From: Clostridiales bacterium
Lineage (GTDB): Bacteria; Bacillota; Clostridia; Oscillospirales; Oscillospiraceae
Assembly (NCBI GenBank): GCA_019418525.1
Contig: DYBS01000113.1
Span: forward strand, 292 to 6,098
Direction: 5' to 3'
DNA length: 5,807 nucleotides
Shown here piece by piece: positions 1-5,204 of this stretch. How positions within the stretch are numbered: the first letter of the stretch is position 1; the number at the start of each line of letters is the position of its first letter. Under the pieces are notes generated by a model. That model was not told where the DNA came from and ran no database searches. It saw nothing but the letters and a program-made list of their open reading frames with translations. Both the position numbers and the translations under genes were made by a program.

Positions 1-434
1 TTGGTCTCCACCAGCGCCGGCGTGGCCCCCGCCATGGAGGCCAGAGGCCCGTAGCACACGAAGGAGGGCACCGGCACGATGACCTCATCCCCCGGATTCA
101 CCAGGCACCGCAGGGACAGGTCGATGGCCTCGCTGCCACCCACGGTGACGATGATCTGGCTGGCGAAGTCGTATTGCAGGTCGAAACGCCGGTTCAGATA
201 GGCGGCGATCTCCCGGCGCAGCTCGGCCATGCCGGCGTTGGAGGTGTACTTGGTAAATCCCTTCTCCAGGGAGTAGATGCCCGCGTCCCGGATGTGCCAG
301 GGGGTGACGAAATCGGGCTCGCCAATGCCCAGGGAGATGGCGTCCTTCATCTCCTCCAGGATGTCGAAAAAGCGGCGGATGCCCGAGGGCTGCACCTCCT
401 TGATGCGGTCGGACAAAATGGCTTCGTAATTCAT
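1..434 (-). CDS. PLP-dependent aminotransferase, class I/II (fold type I), N-terminal part, AlaT-like
   Basis: Partial gene: it begins with ATG at 434-432 and leaves the window after 144 codons, so about two thirds, including the PLP-binding lysine, lies outside. The translation starts MNYEAILSDRIKEVQPSGIR. It shows features of class I/II aminotransferases: SLGIGEPDF at residues 34-42 (the substrate-binding N-terminal segment), KGFTKYTSNAGMAELR at 58-73, and VGGSEAIDL at 98-106, where the PLP-phosphate loop lies, followed by NPGDEVIVPVPSF at 113-125. The start overlaps the stop of the upstream regulator gene (ATGA), and an AGGAGAGGGAG-like Shine-Dalgarno lies at 446-456, 11 nt away, so the two are co-transcribed and probably translationally coupled. 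The PSGIRRFFD and GEPDFVT segments and the paired Lrp-type gene recall B. subtilis AlaT (YugH), an alanine transaminase. The family is clear; substrate specificity is inferred from context only. Confidence 0.92.
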   Translation of the reverse strand, partial: MNYEAILSDRIKEVQPSGIRRFFDILEEMKDAISLGIGEPDFVTPWHIRDAGIYSLEKGFTKYTSNAGMAELRREIAAYLNRRFDLQYDFASQIIVTVGGSEAIDLSLRCLVNPGDEVIVPVPSFVCYGPLASMAGATPALVET

Positions 435-910
435 GAGAAAATCAGCTCCCTCTCCTGCTCCTCCGGTTTCTGGAAGATCAGATGCTTCTCCTTGTATTTC
501 TTGAGGATGAAGTGGGTGGCGGTGCCCGTCACATCCTCCAGCGTGGCCAGGCGCTGGCCCACGAACTGGGCCACTTCCTTCAGCGTCCGGCCGGAGATGA
601 TGACCGTCAGGTCGTAAGAACCCGACATCAAATACACGCTCTCCACCTCGTCGTACTGATAGATCCGCTCGGCCACCCGGTCGAACCCCTCGCCCCGCTG
701 CGGCGTGACGTTGACCTCGATGAGGGCGGTGACCGCCTCCCGGTCGGTGCGGTCCCAGTCCACCACGGCCTGATAGCCCAGGATGATCTTCTCCTGTTCC
801 TTCTTGCGGATCTCCTCGTTGACCTGCTCCACCGTCATACCGGTCATGGAGGCCAGCTGGTCCCGGGTCAGGGTGCAGTCCTCCTCCAGCAGCTCCAGCA
901 GCTTTTTCAT
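431..910 (-). CDS. Lrp/AsnC-family transcriptional regulator, AlaR-like
   Basis: A 159-residue protein, the usual length for Lrp/AsnC regulators. Residues 1-50 fit the N-terminal winged helix-turn-helix (LTRDQLASMTGMTVEQVNEE at about 14-33, then the wing KIILGYQAVVD). Residues 60-145 fit the RAM/ligand-binding alpha-beta domain, with the family motif VESVYLMSGSYDL at 89-101 and THFILKKYKEKH at 132-143. Such proteins form dimers to octamers, sense amino acids, and often control themselves and an adjacent enzyme gene. The start is supported by a strong ribosome binding site (AAAGGGGGAA, read on the minus strand, at 916-925). The gene overlaps the aminotransferase gene by 4 nt (ATGA). The C-terminal half and the paired aminotransferase closely recall B. 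subtilis AlaR (YugG), which controls alanine transaminase, so alanine sensing is a reasonable but unproven inference. It is transcribed divergently from the V-ATPase operon. Confidence 0.93.
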   Translation of the reverse strand: MKKLLELLEEDCTLTRDQLASMTGMTVEQVNEEIRKKEQEKIILGYQAVVDWDRTDREAVTALIEVNVTPQRGEGFDRVAERIYQYDEVESVYLMSGSYDLTVIISGRTLKEVAQFVGQRLATLEDVTGTATHFILKKYKEKHLIFQKPEEQERELIFS

Positions 911-951
911 ATTGGTTCCCCCTTTATGCTTTAATGGGTCACGGCGCGAAA

Positions 952-980
952 TTGCCAGTTTATTATATTTTAAGTATTAT
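952..980 (+). promoter_or_regulatory. Predicted sigma-A-type promoter for the V-ATPase operon
   Basis: TTGCCA at 952-957 (5 of 6 matches to the -35 consensus) is followed after exactly 17 bp by TATTAT at 975-980 (5 of 6 matches to the -10 consensus). Transcription would begin near 987 and leave a leader of about 225 nt before ntpF. The -10 shares positions 976-980 with the perfect -10 of the divergent promoter. A second, weaker plus-strand candidate is the extended -10 TGCTATTAT at 1109-1117, which has no good -35. Confidence 0.55.
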
Positions 981-1005
981 ACTCCCATCCCCCAGTCATT
1001 TACAA
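962..1005 (-). promoter_or_regulatory. Predicted sigma-A-type promoter for the Lrp-like regulator and aminotransferase
   Basis: Read on the minus strand, a perfect -10 hexamer TATAAT lies at 981-976 and a -35-like TTGTAA (4 of 6 consensus positions) at 1005-1000, with an 18-bp spacer. Transcription would start near 969, giving a leader of about 60 nt ending at the AAAGGGGGAA ribosome binding site. A second TATAAT at 967-962 has no convincing -35 at the right distance. The position just upstream of the regulator gene and the AT-rich composition support the call. Confidence 0.6.
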
Positions 1006-1067
1006 TACACCCCCGGAAACTCATGCAGAATATACAACTGTGCCGAAAATATTTTACAGTCGTTTGT

Positions 1068-1098
1068 GGAATTTCGTGGTTTTCCCTGTGGAAATTCC
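1068..1098. repeat. Perfect 8-bp inverted repeat in the V-ATPase leader, possible operator or RNA hairpin
   Basis: GGAATTTC at 1068-1075 is complementary to GAAATTCC at 1091-1098 across a 15-nt spacer. The same sequence also forms a direct repeat, TGTGGAATTTC versus TGTGGAAATTC (10 of 11 identical), at 22-bp spacing, close to two helical turns. That suits a dimeric or multimeric DNA-binding protein on one face of the helix. As RNA it could fold as a hairpin in the leader if transcription starts near 987. It lies about 10 bp upstream of the alternative extended -10. Which regulator binds cannot be told from sequence. Confidence 0.45.
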
Positions 1099-1199
1099 GG
1101 TCTGGAAGTGCTATTATGGCTGATACCGAATCCGTGCTTGTGGGGGATGTCCCATATTCAGATATCCTGCCGAGTCGGGTCGATATCCTTTTTGTCCAC

Positions 1200-1206
1200 G
1201 GAGGAA
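1200..1206 (+). promoter_or_regulatory. Ribosome binding site that sets the ntpF start
   Basis: GGAGGAA lies 5 nt before ATG at 1212. It is the strongest Shine-Dalgarno in the region and favours 1212 over the upstream in-frame ATG at 1116, which has only a weak GGAAG at 1104-1108. Confidence 0.8.
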
Positions 1207-1211
1207 GCCCT

Positions 1212-1535
1212 ATGGAATTTGTAGAGCTGATCAACCAGATCGTGGCGGCCGAGCAGAACGCCAGTCAGCTGGTCCAGGAGGCCCAGAGCCGGGAGGCCGG
1301 GCTGGATGAGGACCTGGCTCGGGAGACGGCGGATCTGCGGGAGCGCTATATGGAGCGGGCCAGACGCCGGGTGGGCATCGTGGAGGAGACCGAGACCGCC
1401 CACGCCCAGAAGGAGATCGCCGAGCTGGACCGGCGCCTTCAGGACAGCCTGGCCGCCCTCAACCGGGCCTATGAGAGCCACCGGGACCAGTGGGTGGACA
1501 CCCTTCTGGCCCGGATCGTGGGAACCACCCCATGA
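1212..1535 (+). CDS. ntpF: V-type ATP synthase/ATPase peripheral-stalk subunit G/H
   Basis: A 107-residue, highly charged, Ala/Glu/Arg-rich protein with no membrane segment and almost no proline or glycine after residue 30, as expected for one long coiled-coil helix. It begins MEFVELINQIVAAEQNASQL, like the amphipathic N-terminus of V-type G/H stalk subunits. In the complex it pairs with subunit E as a peripheral stalk that holds the catalytic A3B3 head against the membrane subunit I. The length matches the family (about 100-110 residues). The start at 1212 has an excellent Shine-Dalgarno at 1200-1206. The frame stays open upstream, so an initiation at 1116 adding 32 residues is possible but less likely. 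The stop overlaps the ntpC start (ATGA, 1532-1535), so the two are probably translationally coupled. Coiled coils are poorly diagnostic; the call rests largely on position as first gene of the operon. Confidence 0.85.
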   Translation: MEFVELINQIVAAEQNASQLVQEAQSREAGLDEDLARETADLRERYMERARRRVGIVEETETAHAQKEIAELDRRLQDSLAALNRAYESHRDQWVDTLLARIVGTTP

Positions 1536-2563
1536 TCGGCGCGCTGATGGACTACGGTGCCCTGTGCACCAAGGCCAAGGCCCTGTACGGCAAGCGCCTG
1601 CGCCTGTCCGACTTTGAACGCATCGCCGCCTGTCACGACGTGGCCGAGGTGGCGGAATATCTCCGGGGGCACCCCGCCTGGTCCGCCTCGTCCCAGCGCC
1701 TCTCCGGCGGCGTGTATATCGGGCGGGTGGAGCTGGAGCTGGCCCTGTGGCAGCAGTTCCGGGAGGACTACGCTAGTCTCCTCCACTTCGTGCCCCGGCA
1801 GGACCGCGCCCTCATGGCCTTCCCCCTCCTCCTCCAGGAGCAGCGGGCCATCCTGGCCGCCCTGCGCCGCCTCCAGGCCGGTCACCCGGTCTTTACGCCC
1901 CAGGCCGTGGTGCACAGCGCCCTGGACTGGAAAGGGGTGCTCAACTGCACCGACTTTGACGGGCTCATCGCCGCGGCCGAGCGGACCATCTACGGCCCCG
2001 CTCTCCGGCGCCTGCGCCCCTCGGGGAGCGGCCTGCCCGACTACGCCACCGCCGAGATCCTGCTGCGCTCGGTCTATTTCTCCCATATGTACCGGGTCAT
2101 CCAGCACAATTACGCCGGTGAGGTGCGGAAGATCCTGCTGCGCTCCTACGGCGAGCAGATCGACCTCTTAAACCTCATCCACATCCTGCGCCTGAAAACC
2201 TACTTCCCCGATCAGCGGGACTACCTTCCCCTCCTCTTCCCCTTCAACTACCGCCTGCGGCCCGAGCTCATCCGGCAGCTCTGCGCCGCCCCCGACGTGG
2301 ACGGCGTGTTCGCCCTGCTGAAGGACACCCCCTACGCCAAGGCCTTCGAGCGCGTGGAGGTGGGCGAGGTGGAGGACTACTACCGCCGGGCTTTCTACCA
2401 GTTCAACCGCCGACAGCTCACCTCCGGTCCGCCGTCGGTGTGCGCGGCGGTGTCCTACCTCAATCTGAAGGAGCTGGAGCTGCGCGCCCTGGTGGAGGTG
2501 GTGGAGGCCGTCAAGTACGGCGTGCCCTGCGACCTGTCCTTCGCCCGGCTCATCGGGGAATGA
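1532..2563 (+). CDS. ntpC: V-type ATP synthase/ATPase subunit C (d-subunit family)
   Basis: A 343-residue soluble protein, close to the usual 320-350 for this subunit. It is the funnel-shaped, all-helical socket that links the central stalk (D/F) to the K ring. Family features seen are the N-terminal AKALYGKRLRLSDFERIA at 15-32, the helical motif LLNLIHILRLKTYFPD at about 212-227 (the D-x-x-N-hydrophobic-LR-K pattern of the d/C family), FNYRLRPELI soon after, and the C-terminal YLNLKELELRALVEVVEAVK, matching the family's closing KE-x-E-x-R helix. The ATG at 1532 was chosen because it overlaps the ntpF stop as ATGA; ATG at 1547 (338 residues) is a possible alternative, and neither has a strong Shine-Dalgarno, which fits coupling to ntpF. 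A 45-nt gap with its own ribosome binding site separates it from ntpI. Confidence 0.93.
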   Translation: MIGALMDYGALCTKAKALYGKRLRLSDFERIAACHDVAEVAEYLRGHPAWSASSQRLSGGVYIGRVELELALWQQFREDYASLLHFVPRQDRALMAFPLLLQEQRAILAALRRLQAGHPVFTPQAVVHSALDWKGVLNCTDFDGLIAAAERTIYGPALRRLRPSGSGLPDYATAEILLRSVYFSHMYRVIQHNYAGEVRKILLRSYGEQIDLLNLIHILRLKTYFPDQRDYLPLLFPFNYRLRPELIRQLCAAPDVDGVFALLKDTPYAKAFERVEVGEVEDYYRRAFYQFNRRQLTSGPPSVCAAVSYLNLKELELRALVEVVEAVKYGVPCDLSFARLIGE

Positions 2564-2575
2564 GCCCCATCCTAC

Positions 2576-2591
2576 GGTGTCTGAGAACACC
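2576..2591 (+). repeat. Small hairpin between ntpC and ntpI, next to the ntpI ribosome binding site
   Basis: GGTGT at 2576-2580 pairs with ACACC at 2587-2591 over a 6-nt loop. The ntpI Shine-Dalgarno (GAAGGGAG, 2593-2600) starts 2 nt after the stem. No T tract follows, so it is not an intrinsic terminator. A role in translation of ntpI is possible; with only 5 bp, chance is also possible. Confidence 0.35.
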
Positions 2592-2608
2592 AGAAGGGAG
2601 TTGAATCT

Positions 2609-4537
2609 ATGTCCGTCGTTGCCATGAAACTGCTCACCGTGGCCGGTCCCCTGGAGCAGTTCGACGACGTGGTATCCGCCTGCGTCCTGGACCAGGAATT
2701 TCATCCGGAATATACCCTGCACATGATGGATCGGGTGTCCGGCCTGCACCCCTTCCCCCTCTCCAACGCCTACGCCCCCCTGCTGCGGCGGGCGCAGGAG
2801 GTTTTGGAGGAGCTGGGGCTCCAGCCCGCCTACGCCCCCTTTGAGGGAGAGGAGGATCTGGAGGCCCTGGAGGCCTACTTCGACCGTCTGGAGCAGACGG
2901 TGAAGGATCTGGAGGAGCGCCGGGCCACCCAGCGCCGCCTGCTGGAGGAGGACCGGAGCGTGTCCCAGGAGCTGACCCACCTGCAGGGCCTGGCCACCGA
3001 TCTGGAGCACCTTCAGAACATGAAGTACGCCCGCTTCCGGTACGGCTACCTGCCCCGGGACACCTATGACAGCTTCCAGACCGCCCTCAACGACAATGCC
3101 GACCTCTTTTTCTTCCCCACCATGGTGGAGGCGCGGAAGGTCTATGGCATCTACTTCACCACCAAGGAGGCCCACCAGCGGGTGGACTCCCTCTTCAATT
3201 CCCTCCACTTCGTGCGCATCCAGCTGGACCCCGCCGTCCACGGCACTCCCGAGGAGGCCATCGGCGCGCTGGAGAAGCTGGCCGCCAAGGCGGAGGACAA
3301 GCTGGCCGCTCTGGACAAGGAGCAGGCCGACTTCGCCCAGCGGGAGTCCCCCCGCCTCCACGCGGTGTACTCCTGGCTGCGCTATCACAGCGAGCGCTAC
3401 GACCTGCGCCGCTACGCCGCCCGCAGCCGTGAGACCTTCTACCTCATGGGCTGGGTCCCCGAGCCCGAGCTGGAAAACCTGACGAAAAAGCTGGACGCCT
3501 TCCCCGACTGCTCCTGCGTGGTGGACAGCCCCCGGGATCTCCAGGGCGTCCGTCCCCCCACCAAGCTGAAAAGCTCCTTCTTCGGCCGGGTGTTCCGCCC
3601 GTTCCTGGAGATGTACGGCCTGCCCAACTATCAGGAGCTGGACCCCTCCATCTTCATGGCCTTCACCTACTGCCTGTTCTTCGGCATCATGTTCGGCGAT
3701 CTGGGGCAGGGGCTGGGGCTGGCCCTCATCGGCCTGATCCTCAGCAAGTGGAAGAATATGTGGCTGGGCAACATCATCACCTGCTGCGGCCTCTCGGGCG
3801 CCCTCTTCGGGTGCGTGTACGGCAGCGTATTCGGCTATGAGGACATCCTCCCCGGCTTCAAGATCATGGAGGAGAGCAATCTCCTCCCGGGCAGCAGCAA
3901 CGTACTGGTGCTCCTGCTGCTGTCGGTGGCCCTGGGCATCGGCATGATCTGCGTGGTGATGGTGCTCAACATCGTCAACGGCATCCGGCAGCGCAATTTT
4001 GAGAAAATTTTCTTCGGCCCCAACGGCCTGGCGGGCCTGGTGTTCTACGGCGGGCTCATCCTCGCCGCGGTGTCCACCCTCCTCTTTGGCGTCAACCTGT
4101 TTGTCCCGGCCTATGTGCTGCCGGTTCTGGTGCTCCCCCTGGTGTGCATCCTGCTGCGGGAGCCCCTCTCTCTGCTGGCCGCCGGCGACGGCGAGTGGAA
4201 GCACGTGAAACCCTCTGAGGTGCTGGGCACCGGCTTCTTCGAGCTCTTTGAGACCCTCCTCTCCTACCTCACCAACACCCTGTCCTTCATGCGTGTGGGC
4301 GCCTACGCCATCACCCATGTGGGCCTGATGATGGTGGTGCAGATGCTGGCCGGGTCGGGCAACCTGGTAGTGATCGTCCTGGGCAACCTCTTCGTCATGG
4401 GCTTTGAGGGTCTGCTGGTGGGCATCCAGGTGCTTCGTCTGGAATTCTATGAGCTCTTCGGCCGCTTCTATGACGACGGCGGCATCCCCTATGTCCCCGC
4501 CAAGATCGACTACTCGGTCCTGGAGCAGAACAAATAA
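2609..4537 (+). CDS. ntpI: V-type ATP synthase/ATPase subunit I (a-subunit family, ion channel stator)
   Basis: A 642-residue protein, typical for bacterial subunit I (about 600-660). Residues 1-320 are a soluble, partly coiled-coil cytoplasmic arm (charged helices near 80-125 and 213-245) that binds the peripheral stalks. Residues 345-610 carry about seven to eight membrane helices, roughly 346-370, 386-410, 431-456, 474-496, 499-517, 551-577 and 583-607. Diagnostic motifs are PPTKL at 316-320, FRPFLEMYGLPNYQELDPS at 329-347, FFGIMFGDLGQGLGL at 357-371, LSYLTNTLSFMRVGAYAITH at 551-570 and VLRLEFYELFGRFY at 608-621. By comparison with yeast Vph1, R562 should be the essential ion-pathway arginine (R735) and R610 the second arginine (R799). 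The start at 2609 has GAAGGGAG 8 nt upstream; the inner ATG at codon 6 is less likely. It forms the ion half-channels against the K ring. Confidence 0.97.
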   Translation: MSVVAMKLLTVAGPLEQFDDVVSACVLDQEFHPEYTLHMMDRVSGLHPFPLSNAYAPLLRRAQEVLEELGLQPAYAPFEGEEDLEALEAYFDRLEQTVKDLEERRATQRRLLEEDRSVSQELTHLQGLATDLEHLQNMKYARFRYGYLPRDTYDSFQTALNDNADLFFFPTMVEARKVYGIYFTTKEAHQRVDSLFNSLHFVRIQLDPAVHGTPEEAIGALEKLAAKAEDKLAALDKEQADFAQRESPRLHAVYSWLRYHSERYDLRRYAARSRETFYLMGWVPEPELENLTKKLDAFPDCSCVVDSPRDLQGVRPPTKLKSSFFGRVFRPFLEMYGLPNYQELDPSIFMAFTYCLFFGIMFGDLGQGLGLALIGLILSKWKNMWLGNIITCCGLSGALFGCVYGSVFGYEDILPGFKIMEESNLLPGSSNVLVLLLLSVALGIGMICVVMVLNIVNGIRQRNFEKIFFGPNGLAGLVFYGGLILAAVSTLLFGVNLFVPAYVLPVLVLPLVCILLREPLSLLAAGDGEWKHVKPSEVLGTGFFELFETLLSYLTNTLSFMRVGAYAITHVGLMMVVQMLAGSGNLVVIVLGNLFVMGFEGLLVGIQVLRLEFYELFGRFYDDGGIPYVPAKIDYSVLEQNK

Positions 4538-4552
4538 CCAAACATCCACTAC

Positions 4553-4558
4553 GGAGGT
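4553..4558 (+). promoter_or_regulatory. Strong ribosome binding site of ntpK
   Basis: GGAGGT lies 7 nt before ATG at 4566. It decides the start, because the same frame is open from 4404 inside ntpI. A strong site suits a ring subunit needed in about ten copies per enzyme. Confidence 0.75.
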
Positions 4559-4565
4559 CATTGTC

Positions 4566-4991
4566 ATGAAATTCCTGATCGTTCTCTTTGCCAGCTTCGC
4601 CATGTTCTCCCCCCTGTTCCTGGCGGGTATCCGCACCTACACCGGCCGGAAGGCCAAGCGCGCCCTGGGAACCAACATCGCCTGCTTCTTCGCCTGCCTG
4701 ATCCTGGCCTCGGTGCTGGGCATCGGCGGCAGCGCCGCCGCTGCTGAGACCGCCGCCACTGCCGCTGCTTCCGCGGGTCTCGCCGAGGGCCTCAAGTACG
4801 TGGGCGCCGCCCTGGCCGTGGGCCTCTCCGGCATCGGCGGCGGTATCGCCGTGGCTGCCGCCGCTTCCGCCGCTCTGGGCGCCATCAGCGAGAACGACAA
4901 GGCCTTCGGTAAGGCCCTGATCTTCGTGGGTCTGGCCGAAGGCGTGGCCCTGTACGGCCTGATCGTGGCGCTGCTGCTGCTGTTCGCCTAA
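4566..4991 (+). CDS. ntpK: V-type ATP synthase/ATPase subunit K (c-ring proteolipid)
   Basis: A 141-residue hydrophobic protein with four membrane helices, approximately 2-21, 36-55, 76-103 and 117-140. The C-terminal pair is a classic c-subunit hairpin: Gly-rich VGLSGIGGGIAVAAAAS (85-101), polar cytoplasmic loop ISENDKAFGK (107-116), then LIFVGLAEGVALYGLIVALL (118-137) with the ion-binding glutamate E125. The first pair lacks the GxGxG pattern and any membrane acidic residue, so there is one ion site per four helices, as in E. hirae NtpK. The glutamine that marks Na+ sites in the Ilyobacter c subunit aligns with V96, so the Na+ signature is incomplete and H+ use is favoured, without certainty. 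An Ala-rich linker (56-72) joins the pairs. By the positive-inside rule the basic loop 23-32 and the 107-116 loop are cytoplasmic and both termini outside. The start is set by GGAGGT at 4553-4558. Confidence 0.95.
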   Translation: MKFLIVLFASFAMFSPLFLAGIRTYTGRKAKRALGTNIACFFACLILASVLGIGGSAAAAETAATAAASAGLAEGLKYVGAALAVGLSGIGGGIAVAAAASAALGAISENDKAFGKALIFVGLAEGVALYGLIVALLLLFA

Positions 4992-5204
4992 AGGCGAAGT
5001 CCAGGGGGGACGCTGTCCCCCCTAGATACAGGGGCACCGCGCCGCGCGGCGGCACAATGCCCCTGATACCCCCCTCGCCTTTGCATGGCAAAGGCGGTTG
5101 CCCGCCTGTGCGGGCAAGCAGCGGTGTGCTGCGCAGGCACATGTCCTGCTCCGCACAAATTCAGATTTTCTTTCCGCCTGCGGCGGAAACTCTGCGAGGT
5201 TTTT
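4983..5204 (+). repeat. Array of inverted repeats (hairpins) between ntpK and ntpG
   Basis: The gap from the ntpK stop to ntpG is dense with perfect inverted repeats: TTCGCC/GGCGAA (4983-4988 and 4993-4998, spanning the stop); AGGGGGGA/TCCCCCCT (5003-5010 and 5016-5023); CAGGGGCA/TGCCCCTG (5029-5036 and 5058-5065) enclosing the palindrome GCCGCGCGGC (5041-5050); CGCCTTTGC/GCAAAGGCG (5076-5084 and 5088-5096, loop ATG); TTGCCCGC/GCGGGCAA (5098-5105 and 5110-5117); GCAGC/GCTGC (5118-5122 and 5128-5132); and TTTCCGCC/GGCGGAAA (5171-5178 and 5182-5189). None is followed directly by a T tract, so these are not ordinary terminators. The reading frame open from 5085 into ntpG is Cys/Arg-rich and not protein-like. 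The form suggests a REP/BIME-like dispersed palindromic repeat or a structured RNA element; copies elsewhere cannot be checked here. Confidence 0.8.
5196..5200 (+). promoter_or_regulatory. Ribosome binding site of ntpG, at the edge of the hairpin array
   Basis: GAGGT lies 4 nt before ATG at 5205 and only 6 nt after the last 8-bp stem (5171-5189). The spacing is short but workable. The site sits at the 3' end of the repeat region, so the element itself may supply it. Confidence 0.5.

Larger units (their letters stand above)
911..1211. promoter_or_regulatory. Divergent intergenic control region and V-ATPase operon leader
   Basis: This 301-bp gap separates the minus-strand regulator unit from the plus-strand V-ATPase operon and is visibly AT-richer than the genes, above all at 950-1130. 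It holds the overlapping promoters near 952-1005, an 8-bp perfect inverted repeat GGAATTTC/GAAATTCC (1068-1075 and 1091-1098), the direct repeat TGTGGAA (1065-1071 and 1087-1093), an extended -10-like TGCTATTAT (1109-1117) and a repeated GATATCCT (1161-1168 and 1182-1189). I recognise no riboswitch class, tRNA or T-box core. Reading frames that cross it in the plus direction have no homologue-like character, apart from a possible short N-terminal extension of ntpF. Confidence 0.6.

Noticed and set aside
174..934. Plus-strand frames of about 150 codons opposite the aminotransferase and regulator genes
   Set aside because: They are antisense to genes with clear family motifs (GEPDF, RAM domain) and have His/Leu/Val-rich shadow composition.
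981..1211. Riboswitch or T-box in the operon leader
   Set aside because: The leader contains hairpin potential but no conserved core that I recognise, and no terminator/antiterminator pair.
1469..2107. 212-codon minus-strand frame opposite ntpC
   Set aside because: A compositional shadow of ntpC, Gly/Gln/His-rich with no recognisable motif and no ribosome binding site noted.
2168..4636. An 822-codon open frame on the minus strand opposite ntpC, ntpI and ntpK
   Set aside because: It lies in codon register with ntpC and ntpI, so its stops would need TTA, CTA or TCA codons on the plus strand, which this GC-rich genome avoids; it ends exactly at a TTA leucine codon of ntpC (2168). Its product is His/Glu/Gln-rich low complexity, while the plus strand encodes clear V-ATPase motifs.
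5003..5023. The G-run/C-run hairpin after ntpK as an intrinsic terminator
   Set aside because: No T tract follows on either strand, and same-strand operon genes continue downstream, so complete termination is unlikely.
5171..5204. The TTTCCGCC/GGCGGAAA stem plus the later T5 as a terminator
   Set aside because: The T run starts 10 nt after the stem and sits between the ribosome binding site and start of ntpG; the spacing is wrong for intrinsic termination.
4992..5204. CRISPR array
   Set aside because: The inverted repeats differ in sequence and there are no regularly spaced identical direct repeats or spacers.
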